A stretch of 64,000 nucleotides of DNA. It comes from Pseudonocardia hydrocarbonoxydans (GTDB lineage Bacteria; Actinomycetota; Actinomycetes; Mycobacteriales; Pseudonocardiaceae). Under the pieces are notes generated by a model. It searched no databases and was not told where the DNA came from. It worked only from the letters and a program-made list of their open reading frames with translations. Positions 16,424-25,520 of this stretch are shown piece after piece (position 1 is the first letter of the stretch; every line of letters begins with the position of its first letter). The stretch is from NCBI RefSeq assembly GCF_006539565.1, contig NZ_BJNG01000005.1, positions 158,364 through 222,363 of the forward strand. Reading direction: 5' to 3'. The position numbers and the translations under genes were made by a program.

Positions 16424-18145
16424 CTACCGGAGCAGCTCCGCCGGGACGTCGACGACCCGGCTGCGCAGGTACTCCCCCAGCCCCTTGGCCTGCGGGTCGG
16501 GGCGGGTCGAGGACGCGACCCCGTCGCCGAGCAGGCCGTGCACCACGACGTTGACCGCGCGCAGGTTCGGTAGGGCGAACCGCTCGATCCCCAGGTCCGC
16601 CGCCTCGGGCCCGAGGAGCTCGCGCAGCCGCGCCGCGGTGAGGTACGCGCTCAGCCAGGCGTACCCGGCGTCGTCGCGGGCCCAGAGACCGACGTTGGCG
16701 TCGCCGCCCTTGTCGCCCGACCGGGCCCCGCACACGCGCCCCAGCGGGGCCCGCACGGTCCCCCCGCTGCTCTGCGCACCCGGGCGCACCGGCCCGGCGG
16801 GTGCCGCGGCGACGGGCGCGGAGCACAGCGGCGGGTCCGGCACCGGGTGCCGGGTGCCGTCGGGGAGCACGACGACGTGCTCGACCGCCCCGCGCGGCAC
16901 GGCGGCGGGCCGGTACACCCCGTAGGCCGACTCCGCGGTGGGTGGTGTCGTGGTGTGGAACCCGGCGTAGCCGGCCAGGGCCAGCTCCACCGCCGCACCC
17001 GAGAACGCCCGCCCCACCGTCGCGGGGTCGGGGGACTTCACCGTGATCCGCAGGTGGGCCGTGGCCCGGTCGTTCGACGGCGCGTCGGGCGTGTCGAACC
17101 GCAGCAGCCGGACGTCGACCTCCGCGAAGCGGTCCCGGCCGCCGAGCGCGTCGAACAGCTGCGCCTCCGCGCGCGCCGCCTTCGCCTCGACGTCCAGGCC
17201 GGTCAGCACGAACGTCATCGTGTTGCGGAAGCCGCCGACGTCGTTGAGCGCCACCTTCAGCGTCTCCGGCGGTGCGCTGCCCCGGGTCCCGGAGATCGCG
17301 ACCCGGTGCTCGCCGGCCTGCTCCAGCACCAGGGTGTCGAAGTGCGCGGTGACATCGGGCCCGGGGTAGGCGGGCCCGGCGATCTCGTAGAGCAGCTGGG
17401 CGGTGACCGTGCCGACCGACACCAGCCCGCCCGTCCCCGGGTGCTTGGTGATCACCGAGGAGCCGTCGGCCGCCACCTCCGCGATCGGGAAGCCGGGCAG
17501 GCGCAGGTCGGTGATCTCGTCGAGGAACGGGTAGTTGCCGCCGGTCGCCTGGGGGCCGCACTCGATCACGTGCCCGGCCGCCACCGCACCGGCCAGCGCG
17601 TCGAGGTCGTCGCGGGCCCAGCCGTGCCACCACGCGGCGGGACCGACCACGAGCGACGCGTCGGTGACCCGCCCGGTCACCACCACGTCGGCCCCGGCGC
17701 CGAGGGCCGCGGCGATGCCCCACCCGCCCAGGTAGGCGTTGGCCGACACCGGTGTCCCCTCCACCGGGGGCGTGATCGCCGCCAGCGATCCGCGCAGGTC
17801 GTCACCCTCGACGTGGGCGACGCGCACCGGGAGCCCGAGCCGGTCGGCCAGCGCCCGGACCGCGTCCGCCAGCCCCGCCGGGTTCAGCCCGCCGGCGTTG
17901 GCCACCACCCGGGTCCCCCGGTCGAGACAGGTGCCGAGCACCTGCTCCAGCTGGGTGAGGAACGTCCTCGCGTACCCGCCGCCCGGGTCCTTGGCCTGCG
18001 CCTTGGCCAGGATCAGCATCGTCAGCTCGGCGAGGTAGTCGCCGCACACGACGTCGAGCGGCCCGCCCTCGACCATCTCCCGCATCGCCGCGAGGCGGTC
18101 GCCGTAGAAGCCGGAGCAGTTCCCGATCAGTACCGGCCTGGTCAT
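16424..18145 (-). CDS. AtuA-family protein (acyclic terpene utilisation, DUF1446)
   Basis: 573 residues. The N-terminal AtuA domain begins VLIGNCSGFYGDRLAAMREM, with DVVCGDYLAELTMLILAKAQ, GGLNPAGLADAV, YLGGWGIAAALGAGADVVVT and GRVTDASLVVGPAAWWHGWA. The C-terminal part (about 480-570, RSGDKGGDANVGLWARDD) is the second AtuA-like domain. In Pseudomonas atuA belongs to the citronellol/geraniol degradation cluster, but its reaction is not established. ATG 18145 is the first good start. Its presence beside the BMC locus hints at branched or isoprenoid acids but does not prove it. Confidence 0.82.
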   Translation of the reverse strand: MTRPVLIGNCSGFYGDRLAAMREMVEGGPLDVVCGDYLAELTMLILAKAQAKDPGGGYARTFLTQLEQVLGTCLDRGTRVVANAGGLNPAGLADAVRALADRLGLPVRVAHVEGDDLRGSLAAITPPVEGTPVSANAYLGGWGIAAALGAGADVVVTGRVTDASLVVGPAAWWHGWARDDLDALAGAVAAGHVIECGPQATGGNYPFLDEITDLRLPGFPIAEVAADGSSVITKHPGTGGLVSVGTVTAQLLYEIAGPAYPGPDVTAHFDTLVLEQAGEHRVAISGTRGSAPPETLKVALNDVGGFRNTMTFVLTGLDVEAKAARAEAQLFDALGGRDRFAEVDVRLLRFDTPDAPSNDRATAHLRITVKSPDPATVGRAFSGAAVELALAGYAGFHTTTPPTAESAYGVYRPAAVPRGAVEHVVVLPDGTRHPVPDPPLCSAPVAAAPAGPVRPGAQSSGGTVRAPLGRVCGARSGDKGGDANVGLWARDDAGYAWLSAYLTAARLRELLGPEAADLGIERFALPNLRAVNVVVHGLLGDGVASSTRPDPQAKGLGEYLRSRVVDVPAELLR

Positions 18146-18455
18146 GCCGTCCCCCTCCGCCGACGCCCCACGCCGATCCTGCTCCCCGCCGCCGCACAGG
18201 CTCCCACGGCGGCGCCCTCGGCGGCCTCGCCGACCCGCCCCGCGGACCCGACCAGCTCGTGACGCCTCGCGCGATTCGCCCCCGAAGCGTTGGCACCGTG
18301 CCCCGCTTCCAACCCGCGCCACCGCCGACGCCGCACCCAGCTCGTCGGCCGGAGGCACGGTCCGGAGCCGGGCCGCTGAGGGCCGGCATTCAGAGGAACA
18401 GCGCCTCGCCTGCGGAACGCGTGACACGATACGGGGCAGGAACGGAGGCAGCCCT
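18146..18455. other. Intergenic region between atuA-like and antitoxin genes
   Basis: About 310 bases between divergent genes. It must hold promoters for both directions. I see no coding frame with convincing start and ribosome site, no strong hairpin and no copy of the TTGTCY operator. GGAGG at 18444-18448 is the ribosome site of the antitoxin gene. Confidence 0.5.
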
Positions 18456-18656
18456 ATGACGAGCACCCCGCAGCAGCCCGACGGGTGGCCGGTCGACGAC
18501 TTCGTCTCGACCGAGGAACTCGTCCGACGCCACGGGGTCCGGCCCCTCACGTCCGTGACCGACCTGGCGGCCGACATCGATCCGTTCGAGTCCGACGAGG
18601 AGTACGGCGAGTTCCTCAGCGACCTCTACTCCTCCCGGCGCGCCGACAGCGCGTGA
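18456..18656 (+). CDS. VapB-like antitoxin (predicted)
   Basis: A 66-residue acidic protein: N-terminal DDFVSTEELVRRHGVRPLTS, then DLAADIDPFESDEEYGEFL. Length, acidity and the C-terminal toxin-wrapping pattern fit a VapB-type antitoxin. ATG 18456 has GGAGG at 18444-18448. It overlaps the start of the PIN-domain gene by four bases (GTGA), the usual toxin-antitoxin arrangement. No clear DNA-binding motif can be named, so the subclass is open. Confidence 0.7.
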   Translation: MTSTPQQPDGWPVDDFVSTEELVRRHGVRPLTSVTDLAADIDPFESDEEYGEFLSDLYSSRRADSA

Positions 18657-19056
18657 GCCTCGTCGTCCTCGACACCGACGTCGCCTCCGCACTCCTGCGC
18701 CGCCGGGCCCCGGACGACCTGGCCCGCCGGCTCACCGGGGAGATACCGGCCATCACCTTCGTCACCCTGGGCGAGCTGACGAAGTGGACCCTCGTCCGAC
18801 GCTGGGGTCCGCGCAGCCTGGCCACGATGCAGACCTTCCTGGCCGGTCTCGTGGTCCTCCCCTACGACCGGCGTGTTGCCATCCGCTGGGGGGCGAGCTC
18901 CAGGCCTTCGCTCAGCTGCGCGGGCGACCACGACCTGCCAACGACACGTGGATCGCCGCCTGCTGCCTCGTCCGCGAACTCCCACTCGCCACGTTCAACA
19001 TCAAGGACTTCGCCGACTACGAGCATCACGAAGGGCTCGAACTCATCCGCGGATAG
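18653..19056 (+). pseudogene. PIN-domain toxin (VapC), frameshifted
   Basis: GTG 18653 opens VSLVVLDTDVASALLRRRAP, a VapC/PIN start with the first metal-binding Asp in DTD, and reads to RVAIRWG near 18892. There the frame is lost at a run of six G (18888-18893); the family-like continuation GELQAFAQLRGRPRPANDTW, then IAACCLVRELPLATFNIKDF, is in another frame and stops at 19056. Together they make a normal PIN ribonuclease of about 130 residues with the NDTWIAA and NIKDF motifs. Either this is a real inactivation or a sequencing error of one or two G in the homopolymer. VapC cleaves RNA (often tRNA or rRNA) when free of VapB. Confidence 0.75.
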
Positions 19057-19244
19057 GGCGTCGTCCAGAGGCCCGCGCCCGTGCCCTCTCCGGTGTCGAC
19101 ACCGACCACGCGCGGATCGCCCCGGCCCGAAACTGAGGTGTAACGGGGGCTGGTCACCACCCGACCGTCCCACTGAGGACAAGGGCAGGGGGACATCGTG
19201 GCCAGGCGGGTACGGACCGGTCGCGACGACACGACCGTGCGGCG

Positions 19245-20153
19245 GTGACGGACGTGGCCACGAAGGTCGACGCCCGACCGGTGCGGGAGCGCGTCGCGGA
19301 GTACGTCCGAGGCGATGTGACCCGGCGGACGTTCCGGCCGCCCGCACCGCGAGCCGGCGGCGAGATCGCGCTCTGGGCGCGCAACGGTTGGGCCGGCCAG
19401 GAGGTCGTCGGCGAACGCGCCCATCTCGCCGCACTGCGAGCGGTGGTCGGGTCGGCGCACCGAGCCGACGGGAGCGCGCATCGCTTCACGGCGACGCTGC
19501 TGCCCGAACCCACCAACCGGTTCGACCCCGACGCCGTCGCCGTCCACATAGGCGGTCAGCGCATCGGGTACCTCCCCCGCGAGGACGCCGCCCGCTACCG
19601 ACCCCGGCTCGACGAGATCCACGCCGCCGGACGCATGCCGACGGTCGCTGCCCGCATCTGGGCCGCCGACTACCCGGAGTGGGACGACCACGCAGGGACC
19701 ACGACAACCCGCTTCGGCGCAGGAGTGCACCTCGCCCTCGACGAGCCGCACCTGCTGCTCCCCGTCAACTCCGAGCCTGCCGAACCCCATGTGCTGCTGC
19801 CCCACGGATCGTCCGTCCAGGTCCACGACACTGCGGACCACCTGGACCGGCTCGTCGCCATCCCGGCAGGCCACGGCGAACGCTGGGTGTACGCCACGCT
19901 GCACCACGTCCACGAACAGCTGACCCGCTCGAACCGGGACATCGTCGAGGTGCGGGTGGACGGCGCGCGCATCGGCAAGCTGAGCCCGAAGATGAGCGGC
20001 GACCTCCTCCCTGCCGTCCGCTACCTCGCCGACCGGCAACGGATCACTGCCGCGCGGCTGCTCGTGGCCGGCAACCGGGCCGCGGTCACCACGACGCTGT
20101 ACGTGCTCCGCGCCCATCAGCTCGCCGATGGTTGGTTCGACGAGGTGCAGTAA
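19245..20153 (+). CDS. HIRAN-domain protein
   Basis: 302 residues. Residues 50-130 (EVVGERAHLAALRAVVG, FTATLLPEPTNRFDPDAVAV, HIGGQRIGYLPREDAARYRP) match the HIRAN domain, a fold that binds DNA ends or stalled forks in HLTF/Rad5-type proteins and occurs alone in many bacteria. The C-terminal part repeats a similar pattern (IVEVRVDGARIGKLSPKMSG), suggesting a second, divergent copy. No helicase or nuclease motif is attached. GTG 19245 is preferred over later starts because it keeps the N-terminus. The biological role of bacterial stand-alone HIRAN proteins is not known. Confidence 0.75.
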   Translation: MTDVATKVDARPVRERVAEYVRGDVTRRTFRPPAPRAGGEIALWARNGWAGQEVVGERAHLAALRAVVGSAHRADGSAHRFTATLLPEPTNRFDPDAVAVHIGGQRIGYLPREDAARYRPRLDEIHAAGRMPTVAARIWAADYPEWDDHAGTTTTRFGAGVHLALDEPHLLLPVNSEPAEPHVLLPHGSSVQVHDTADHLDRLVAIPAGHGERWVYATLHHVHEQLTRSNRDIVEVRVDGARIGKLSPKMSGDLLPAVRYLADRQRITAARLLVAGNRAAVTTTLYVLRAHQLADGWFDEVQ

Positions 20154-20265
20154 ACGCTCCGATCCACCTGATTCCTGCCGCCCCGAGCGAACCGCTCACG
20201 AGGTCGGAGGGCACAAGGTGGACACGACATCGAGCGCCGATGACGCCTGCCGATCGGTGAAGTGG

Positions 20266-20664
20266 GACGAGCTGGCCTGTAAGCCGGATCCTGTGAGCGA
20301 CGCGCCTCGCGGCCCGCCGCCCGGCGACCATCCATCTAGGCCCGCCGTCACCGACGGGCTCGTGCGACCTACCCGCAGGCTCGGACGGGCCGCCCTCGAA
20401 CGCCTGCGCAGGCCCCGGAGGGCCCTCTTGGTCTTGCTCCGGGTGGGGTTTACCGAGCCACCCCGGTCACCCGGGGTGCTGGTGGTCTCTTACACCACCG
20501 TTTCACCCTTACCGCCGACTCGCGTCGGAGGCGGTCTGTTCTCTGTGGCACTGTCCCGCGGGTCACCCCGGGTTGCCGTTGACAACCACCCTGCCCTGCG
20601 GAGTCCGGACTTTCCTCGGCGACGATCCGGGGATCGTCGACGCGGCCGCCCGGCCAGCTCGTCC
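20266..20664 (-). ncRNA. rnpB: RNase P RNA (rnpB), bacterial type A
   Basis: The minus strand reads GAGGAAAGTCCGGACTCC near its 5' end, ACAGTGCCACAGAGAACAGA and GGTAAGGGTGAAACGGTG in the middle, then AGACCACCAG, and ends with CGGCTTACAGGCCAGCTCGTC-type sequence that pairs with the 5' end. These are the universally conserved P4/CRI-CRV elements of the catalytic RNA that matures tRNA 5' ends. The length (about 399) is normal for actinobacteria. Ends are set by the terminal P1 pairing and may be off by a few bases. The possible -10 TAGACT lies just upstream, at the stop of the small zinc-ribbon gene. Confidence 0.95.
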
Positions 20665-20675
20665 GCGCGACCAGT

Positions 20676-20828
20676 CTAGGCCTCCGGGGCGGGCGGGGGC
20701 GGCGGGGCACCGCACCGCCAGCACGGGCCGCCCTCCTCACCCTCCACCGGCATCGCGCCGCACTCCTCGCACAGCCGGTGCAGCCAGCAGACGGGGTCAC
20801 CGGGCGGGTCGTCGTGCGGGCCGGTCAT
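20676..20828 (-). CDS. Small zinc-ribbon-like protein
   Basis: 50 residues with Cys-x2-Cys knuckles in CEECGAM and CWRCGA plus an additional CWLH, and a proline-rich tail. It probably binds one zinc. ATG 20828 overlaps the stop of the upstream HAD gene (ATGA), so it is translationally coupled to it. Function unknown; third positions are G/C-rich and the coupling supports a real gene. Confidence 0.65.
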   Translation of the reverse strand: MTGPHDDPPGDPVCWLHRLCEECGAMPVEGEEGGPCWRCGAPPPPPAPEA

Positions 20829-21499
20829 CAGAAGTGTTCCGGCAGCTCGCGCAGCGAGCCGACGGTGAGCACGGCGGGGTCGTCGACCTCGGCGTGTTCG
20901 TGCGCCCAGGTGTAGGGATGCGGCACGAACACCGCGTTGAGGCCGGCCGCGCGGGCGGGGAGGATGTCCGACCGCGGCGAGTTGCCGATCATCCACGTCG
21001 TCGACGGGTCGAGCGCCAGCTCGGCGGCCAGCCCGCGGTAGGTGACCACGTCCTTGCGGGCCACCACGTGCACGCTGCGGAAGTGCCGTGCCAGGCCCGA
21101 GATCTCCACCTTGCGCTCCTGCTCGACCGGGTCGCCCTTCGTCATCAGCCGCAGGTCGTGGCGCGAGCCCAGCTCGTCCAGCACGTCCTCGACGCCGGGC
21201 AGCAGTTCGAGCTGCTGCTGGACCAGCGCCGCCGCCAGCTCCGCGATCTCTGACCGCTCGGCGTCGGTGACGGGGCGGCCGCGCAGGTGCGTGACGCAGT
21301 CGTGCAGCGAGCGCAGGAACACGGCGCTGCCGTAGCCGTGCTGCGCGATGTTGACGTCCTCGATGTCGGCGCGCACCGCGCGGGCGTGCGCCTCGTCGGG
21401 GTGGGCGAGCCAGGCGAAGAAGTCCTCGCTCACCCGCTCGAACAGGACGTTGTTCTCCCACAGGGTGTCGTCGGCGTCGAAGATCAGCGTGAGCCCCAC
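20828..21499 (-). CDS. HAD-superfamily hydrolase
   Basis: 223 residues. Motif I FDADDTLW (DxD nucleophile, with D in place of the usual G), motif II MTKG, Lys in ARKD, motif IV MIGNSPRSDILPARAAG. The helical cap lies between motifs I and II. The order fits a phosphoglycolate-phosphatase/YjjG-like HAD that dephosphorylates small metabolites or nucleotides. GTG 21499 is chosen because motif I begins only six residues later; the longer frame upstream overlaps the divergent transporter gene. Confidence 0.82.
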   Translation of the reverse strand: MGLTLIFDADDTLWENNVLFERVSEDFFAWLAHPDEAHARAVRADIEDVNIAQHGYGSAVFLRSLHDCVTHLRGRPVTDAERSEIAELAAALVQQQLELLPGVEDVLDELGSRHDLRLMTKGDPVEQERKVEISGLARHFRSVHVVARKDVVTYRGLAAELALDPSTTWMIGNSPRSDILPARAAGLNAVFVPHPYTWAHEHAEVDDPAVLTVGSLRELPEHF

Positions 21500-21526
21500 G
21501 GTCGACGACGTTATAGCGTCGCCGCC

Positions 21527-22288
21527 ATGATCGACGCGTCGCCGGCTGCGCTGGTGTTCCTGCTCGTGGCCGGGCTGCTGGCCGGCGGGGTCAACGCCGT
21601 CGCGGGCGGCGGGTCGCTGCTGGTGTTCCCCGCACTGCTGGCCGTCGGGTTCCCGCCGCTGGCCGCCAACGTCACCAACTCGGTGGCCCAGTGGCCGGGC
21701 TACCTCGGGATCGTCGCCGGTGCCCGCCGGGATCTGCGCGGGCAGGGCGGGCGGATCCTGCGCACCTCGGCCGTGGCCGCCGTCGGGTCGGCGATCGGGT
21801 GCGTGCTGCTGCTGGTGCTGCCCGGCGAGGTGTTCGACGCCGTCGTGCCCGTCCTGGTGCTGCTGGCCAGCGTCGTGATGGCGCTGGGGCCCTGGCTCAA
21901 GCGGTGGATCGGCACCCCCCACGCCGGCGCCCCGGACCGCAACCTCGGCCTGCTCCCGTCGGTGTTTCTGGCCGCGGTCTACGGCGGCTACTTCGGCGGG
22001 GCGCTCGGCGTCATCCTGGTGGCGACGCTGTCGCTGTGCGTCGGCGACGAGCTGCGCCGCGTCAACGCCCTGAAGGGTCTGCTGTCGCTGGTGATCGCGA
22101 CCGTCACGGTGGCGGTGTTCGCCTTCGGCGCGCCCGTCGACTGGCTCGCCGTCGCCCTGCTCGCCCCCACCACGCTCGTCGGCGGGTACCTCGGCGCGAA
22201 GCTGGCGCGCCGGCTGCCCGAGAACGTGCTGCGCTGGGCCGTGGTGCTGCTCGGGCTCGGCGTGGCGGGCTACCTGTTCCTCACCTGA
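21527..22288 (+). CDS. TauE/SafE-family anion permease
   Basis: A 253-residue integral membrane protein with about eight hydrophobic segments. Family signs are the N-terminal GLLAGGVNAVAGGGSLLVFP and the mirrored second-half motif AVYGGYFGGALGVILVA. Members move sulfite, sulfoacetate, taurine-derived or other organic anions across the cytoplasmic membrane. Substrate unknown. ATG 21527 lies 27 bases from the divergent HAD start. Its 3' end overlaps the 3' end of the next, convergent gene by eight bases. Confidence 0.88.
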   Translation: MIDASPAALVFLLVAGLLAGGVNAVAGGGSLLVFPALLAVGFPPLAANVTNSVAQWPGYLGIVAGARRDLRGQGGRILRTSAVAAVGSAIGCVLLLVLPGEVFDAVVPVLVLLASVVMALGPWLKRWIGTPHAGAPDRNLGLLPSVFLAAVYGGYFGGALGVILVATLSLCVGDELRRVNALKGLLSLVIATVTVAVFAFGAPVDWLAVALLAPTTLVGGYLGAKLARRLPENVLRWAVVLLGLGVAGYLFLT

Positions 22289-23528
22289 CCTGCAGCCCCG
22301 CCCACAGCGCCAGCACCGCGAGCACGAGCCCCGCGGGCACCGTCAGCAGGCCCAGTGCGGTGAACTCCCGCACCGTCGGCGCCGCCTCGGTGCGGGCGAG
22401 CACCCGCCGCCACAGCAGGGTGGCCAGCGAGCCGACGTAGGTCAGGTTCGGGCCCACGTTGACGCCGATCAGCACCGCGAGCACCAGGCCGGGCGGCGGG
22501 GCGTCACCGAGCACGGCGAGCAGCACCAGCGTGGCCGGGATGTTGTTGACGACGTTCGCGAGCACCGCGGCCAGCGCGGCGAGCCCCAGCAGGCCGGGCA
22601 GGGTCGGCGCCGACGGGACGACGGCGGCCAGCGCCGCGCCGAGGCCGTTCTCCGTCACGGCCAGCACGACCACCCCCAGCGCCAGCACGAACACGCAGAA
22701 CAGCGGGTCGGCCGCGCGCAGCAGCGCCACCGGACCGGCCCGCCGCGCCGCCAGGACCCGGCCGCCCAGCACCGCCGCGCCCGCCGCGGCCACCCAGACC
22801 GGCTCCACCCCGAACAGCGACGACACCCCGAACCCGACGAGGGTCGCGGCGAGGACGGCCAGCGCGAACCCCGGCGTCGCGACGTCCGGGGCGGGTGCCG
22901 GGGCGGCCCGGACCACCCGCAGGTCGGCGCGGAACCACCACCGGAACACCGCGTACTCGACGGCGATCACCACCAGCCACGGCAGCGCCATCAGCGCGGC
23001 GAAGCCGAGGAACGTCAGCCCGGACGCGGCGAACGCGAGCAGGTTGGTCAGGTTCGACACCGGCAGCACCAGCGACGCCGAGTTGGCCAGGTGCGTGCAG
23101 GCGTACACGTGGGGCCGGGCGCGGACGGCGAGCAGGCGGGCGGTGGCCAGCACGACCGGCGTCAGCAGGACGACGGTGGCGTCGAGGCTCAGCACCGCGG
23201 TCGTCGCCGAGGCGGCGACGAAGGTCAGGCCCAGCAGCCGCTGCGGGCTCCCCCGCCCCGCCGCGGCCATCCGCGCCCCGAGCCAGGCGAACACGCCCTC
23301 GACCTCGGCCAGGTACCCCAGCAGCAGGATCGCGGCGAGGAACGCGACCGTCGGGCCGAGCTCGGCGACCTCGCCCAGCGCCGCGGCCGGCGTCGTCAGC
23401 CCGAGCAGCAGCACCAGGCAGGCGGCCGGGACGGCGACGAGCGCCTCGGGCAGCCCCCGCGGCACGGCGACGGCGAAGGCCAGCACCACCGTGAGCAGGA
23501 ACAGTGCGGTGGCGACGGCGACGGTCAC
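22281..23528 (-). CDS. ArsB/NhaD-type membrane transporter
   Basis: 415 residues with about eleven hydrophobic segments. LSLDATVVLLTPVVLATARL and NVVNNIPATLVLLAVLG are the two inverted-repeat signature loops of the ion transporter superfamily (ArsB, NhaD, SLC13-like); HLANSASLVLPVSNLTNLLA is also typical. It probably exports an oxyanion or exchanges Na+/H+; no arsenic genes are nearby, so arsenite is not supported. Convergent with the TauE gene, and six bases before the carbonic anhydrase stop in the upstream direction, suggesting a joint transcript. Confidence 0.82.
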   Translation of the reverse strand: MTVAVATALFLLTVVLAFAVAVPRGLPEALVAVPAACLVLLLGLTTPAAALGEVAELGPTVAFLAAILLLGYLAEVEGVFAWLGARMAAAGRGSPQRLLGLTFVAASATTAVLSLDATVVLLTPVVLATARLLAVRARPHVYACTHLANSASLVLPVSNLTNLLAFAASGLTFLGFAALMALPWLVVIAVEYAVFRWWFRADLRVVRAAPAPAPDVATPGFALAVLAATLVGFGVSSLFGVEPVWVAAAGAAVLGGRVLAARRAGPVALLRAADPLFCVFVLALGVVVLAVTENGLGAALAAVVPSAPTLPGLLGLAALAAVLANVVNNIPATLVLLAVLGDAPPPGLVLAVLIGVNVGPNLTYVGSLATLLWRRVLARTEAAPTVREFTALGLLTVPAGLVLAVLALWAGLQVR

Positions 23529-23534
23529 CGGCGG

Positions 23535-24038
23535 TCAGGCACCGGCGTCGACCTCCTGCAGGTGGCCGTCCTGCAGGTCGAGGACGAATCCGCGGATCGA
23601 GGTGTCCGGCCGCAGGAACGGGTCGCGGCGCAGCAGCGCCATGTCGCGGCGCACGCCGACCACCGGGTCGCCGAACGCGTAGGTGCGCCAGGGCGGCTGC
23701 ATGCCGGTGTCGTCAGCGAGCTCCTCGGCGAACTCCTCCTCGGTGAACGAGGTGAGGCCGCACCCGGCGTGCCGGACGAGCAGCACCTCGCGGGTCTGCA
23801 GCTTGCGCTGGCTGATCGTCATCGAGCGGACGACGTCGTCGGTGACGACCCCGCCGGCGTTGCGCAGCACGTGCACCTCACCCGGCGCCAGCCCGAACGC
23901 GGAGTAGGCGTCGATGCGGCAGTCCATGCAGGTGAGCAGGACGGTGTGCAGCGCGGGCACGGCCGACAGCCCCTCGCCGCGCGCCACCGCCGCGCGGCCC
24001 CCCGCCTCGTGACGGGCCAGCAGCTCGTCGATCGCCAT
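23535..24038 (-). CDS. Beta-class carbonic anhydrase
   Basis: 167 residues. Zinc ligands Cys37, His90 and Cys93 are visible in TCMDCRID and VRHAGCG; the Asp39-Arg41 dyad is intact, as is VLRNAGG. It interconverts CO2 and bicarbonate in the cytoplasm, or acts as a related small beta-CA with specialised function. ATG 24038 gives the family length. It is followed on the same strand by an ArsB/NhaD-like transporter, a pairing that could serve bicarbonate or pH balance (inference). Confidence 0.92.
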   Translation of the reverse strand: MAIDELLARHEAGGRAAVARGEGLSAVPALHTVLLTCMDCRIDAYSAFGLAPGEVHVLRNAGGVVTDDVVRSMTISQRKLQTREVLLVRHAGCGLTSFTEEEFAEELADDTGMQPPWRTYAFGDPVVGVRRDMALLRRDPFLRPDTSIRGFVLDLQDGHLQEVDAGA

Positions 24039-24123
24039 GGTCGGCACCCCTCTCCCCGGTCGGGGCGACGATAGGCGCCCGACCCGGCCGCGGTCCCCCG
24101 ACCGTGCCGCGCGCCACCCGGCG

Positions 24124-24786
24124 TCAGCCCGCCGGGTGATGGCTGGTGTCGTTGACCAGGCGGACGCTGGTGCCGCCGTCGGGGTAGTACGCCACCTCGG
24201 ACAGGCCCGCGAGGTCCAGGTGCATCCGGTAGAGGATCTCCGGCCCGGCCCCCAGCGCGTCGCGCAGCAGCATCTTGATCGGCGTGACGTGGCTGACGAC
24301 GACGACCGTCGACCCGGCGTACGCGGCGAGGATCGCGTCGCGCTCGGCGACGATGCGTGCCGAGACCTCCGCGAAGCTCTCCCCACCGGGCGGGGAGACG
24401 TCCTGGCTGCCCAGCCACAGCGCGTGCAGCTCGGGATCGCGCCGGCGCGCCTCGTCGAACGTCAGGCCCTCCCAGGCGCCGAAGTCGGTCTCGATCAGCC
24501 CCTCACGCACCTCCAGCGGCGCGTTGGTCGACTCCGCGACGGTGGCCGCGGTCTGGCGGGCCCGGCGCAGCGGCGAGCTCACGATCGCGGCGATCTCGTC
24601 GGCGATCCGGCCCAGCCGCACCGCGGCCCCCGCCGCCTGCGCGTGGCCCAGCGCGGTGAGCTCGGGGTCGCCGTGGCCGGAGTAGCGGCGGCCGACCGAC
24701 AGCTCGGTCTGGCCGTGGCGCAGCAGCAGCAGGCGGGTGGGCTCCCCGGTCTGGCCTGTCCAGGAACTCGACGCCGGGACGGTCAC
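24124..24786 (-). CDS. Histidine phosphatase family protein (CobC/phosphoglycerate-mutase-like)
   Basis: 220 residues. RLLLLRHGQTELSVGRRYSG carries the catalytic RHG; VSSPLRRARQTA, GGESFAEV and the second catalytic His in VVVSHVTPI follow. In mycobacteria and Streptomyces the gene at this position encodes an RNase HI domain fused to this phosphatase; here no RNase H domain is present and the frame begins only 15 residues before the RHG motif. GTG 24786 overlaps the preceding stop (GTGA). Substrate unknown; alpha-ribazole phosphate or acid phosphatase activity are known in relatives. Confidence 0.85.
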   Translation of the reverse strand: MTVPASSSWTGQTGEPTRLLLLRHGQTELSVGRRYSGHGDPELTALGHAQAAGAAVRLGRIADEIAAIVSSPLRRARQTAATVAESTNAPLEVREGLIETDFGAWEGLTFDEARRRDPELHALWLGSQDVSPPGGESFAEVSARIVAERDAILAAYAGSTVVVVSHVTPIKMLLRDALGAGPEILYRMHLDLAGLSEVAYYPDGGTSVRLVNDTSHHPAG

Positions 24787-25520
24787 AGACCGGACTCCGC
24801 GGTGCGGACCAGGATCACGCCGCACTCCTCGCAGTGCACGACGGCGTCGGGCGCGGCGGCCTTCAGCGCGGAGATCGCGGTGCGGTCGACGTCGAGGCGG
24901 CAGGCCTGGCAGCGGCGGGCCAGCAGCAGCGCCGCCCCGGTCCCGTTGCGGGAGCGCAGCCGCTCGTAGAGGGCGAGCAGGTCGTCCGGCAGCGTGGCCA
25001 CCACCTCGTCGCGGGCCCGGCGGCGGCCGGTCTCGCCCGCGTCGATGTCGAGCAACGCGGTGTCGCGGCGCTCGAGGATCACCGCGACCTCCTTCTCCGC
25101 GGCGTCGAGGGTGGCGCGGGCGTGCCCGAGGTGGGCCTCCAGCGCCTCGCGCTGCTCCATGATCTCCAGCTGCTCGTCCTCCAGCACCGACTGGCGGCGC
25201 GCGAGCGTCTCCAGCTCGTGCTGCAGCTCGGTGGCCTGCCGGGCCCCGATGCCCGACCCGGCGAGCAGCTGGTTGTCGCGCGCCGTGCGGGTGCGGACCC
25301 CCTCGACGTCGCGCTCGATGCGGCGGATGTCGCGGTCGAGGTCGCCCGCGTTGGTCTCGGCCTCCACGACCGCGTCCTTCGCGGTGCGGACCGCCGCCTC
25401 GGCCGCGGTCAGCTCGGCGTGCTCGGGCAGCGAGGTGCGGCGGTGCGCCAGGCGCGTCAGCTCGGTGTCGACGTCGGCGAGGTCGAGCAGCCGGCGCTGG
25501 ACGGCAGGTTCGGCTTTCAT
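24783..25520 (-). CDS. C4-type zinc-ribbon, coiled-coil protein
   Basis: A 245-residue conserved actinobacterial protein. Residues 1-180 form a long coiled coil ([20 protein letters not shown], then [20 protein letters not shown]). The C-terminus has a four-cysteine zinc ribbon, CQAC and CEEC. Homologues sit between a Nif3 protein and an RNase H/CobC protein in mycobacteria (Rv2229c region). Likely binds nucleic acid or protein; function unknown. ATG 25520 overlaps the Nif3 stop (ATGA). Confidence 0.88.
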   Translation of the reverse strand: MKAEPAVQRRLLDLADVDTELTRLAHRRTSLPEHAELTAAEAAVRTAKDAVVEAETNAGDLDRDIRRIERDVEGVRTRTARDNQLLAGSGIGARQATELQHELETLARRQSVLEDEQLEIMEQREALEAHLGHARATLDAAEKEVAVILERRDTALLDIDAGETGRRRARDEVVATLPDDLLALYERLRSRNGTGAALLLARRCQACRLDVDRTAISALKAAAPDAVVHCEECGVILVRTAESGL

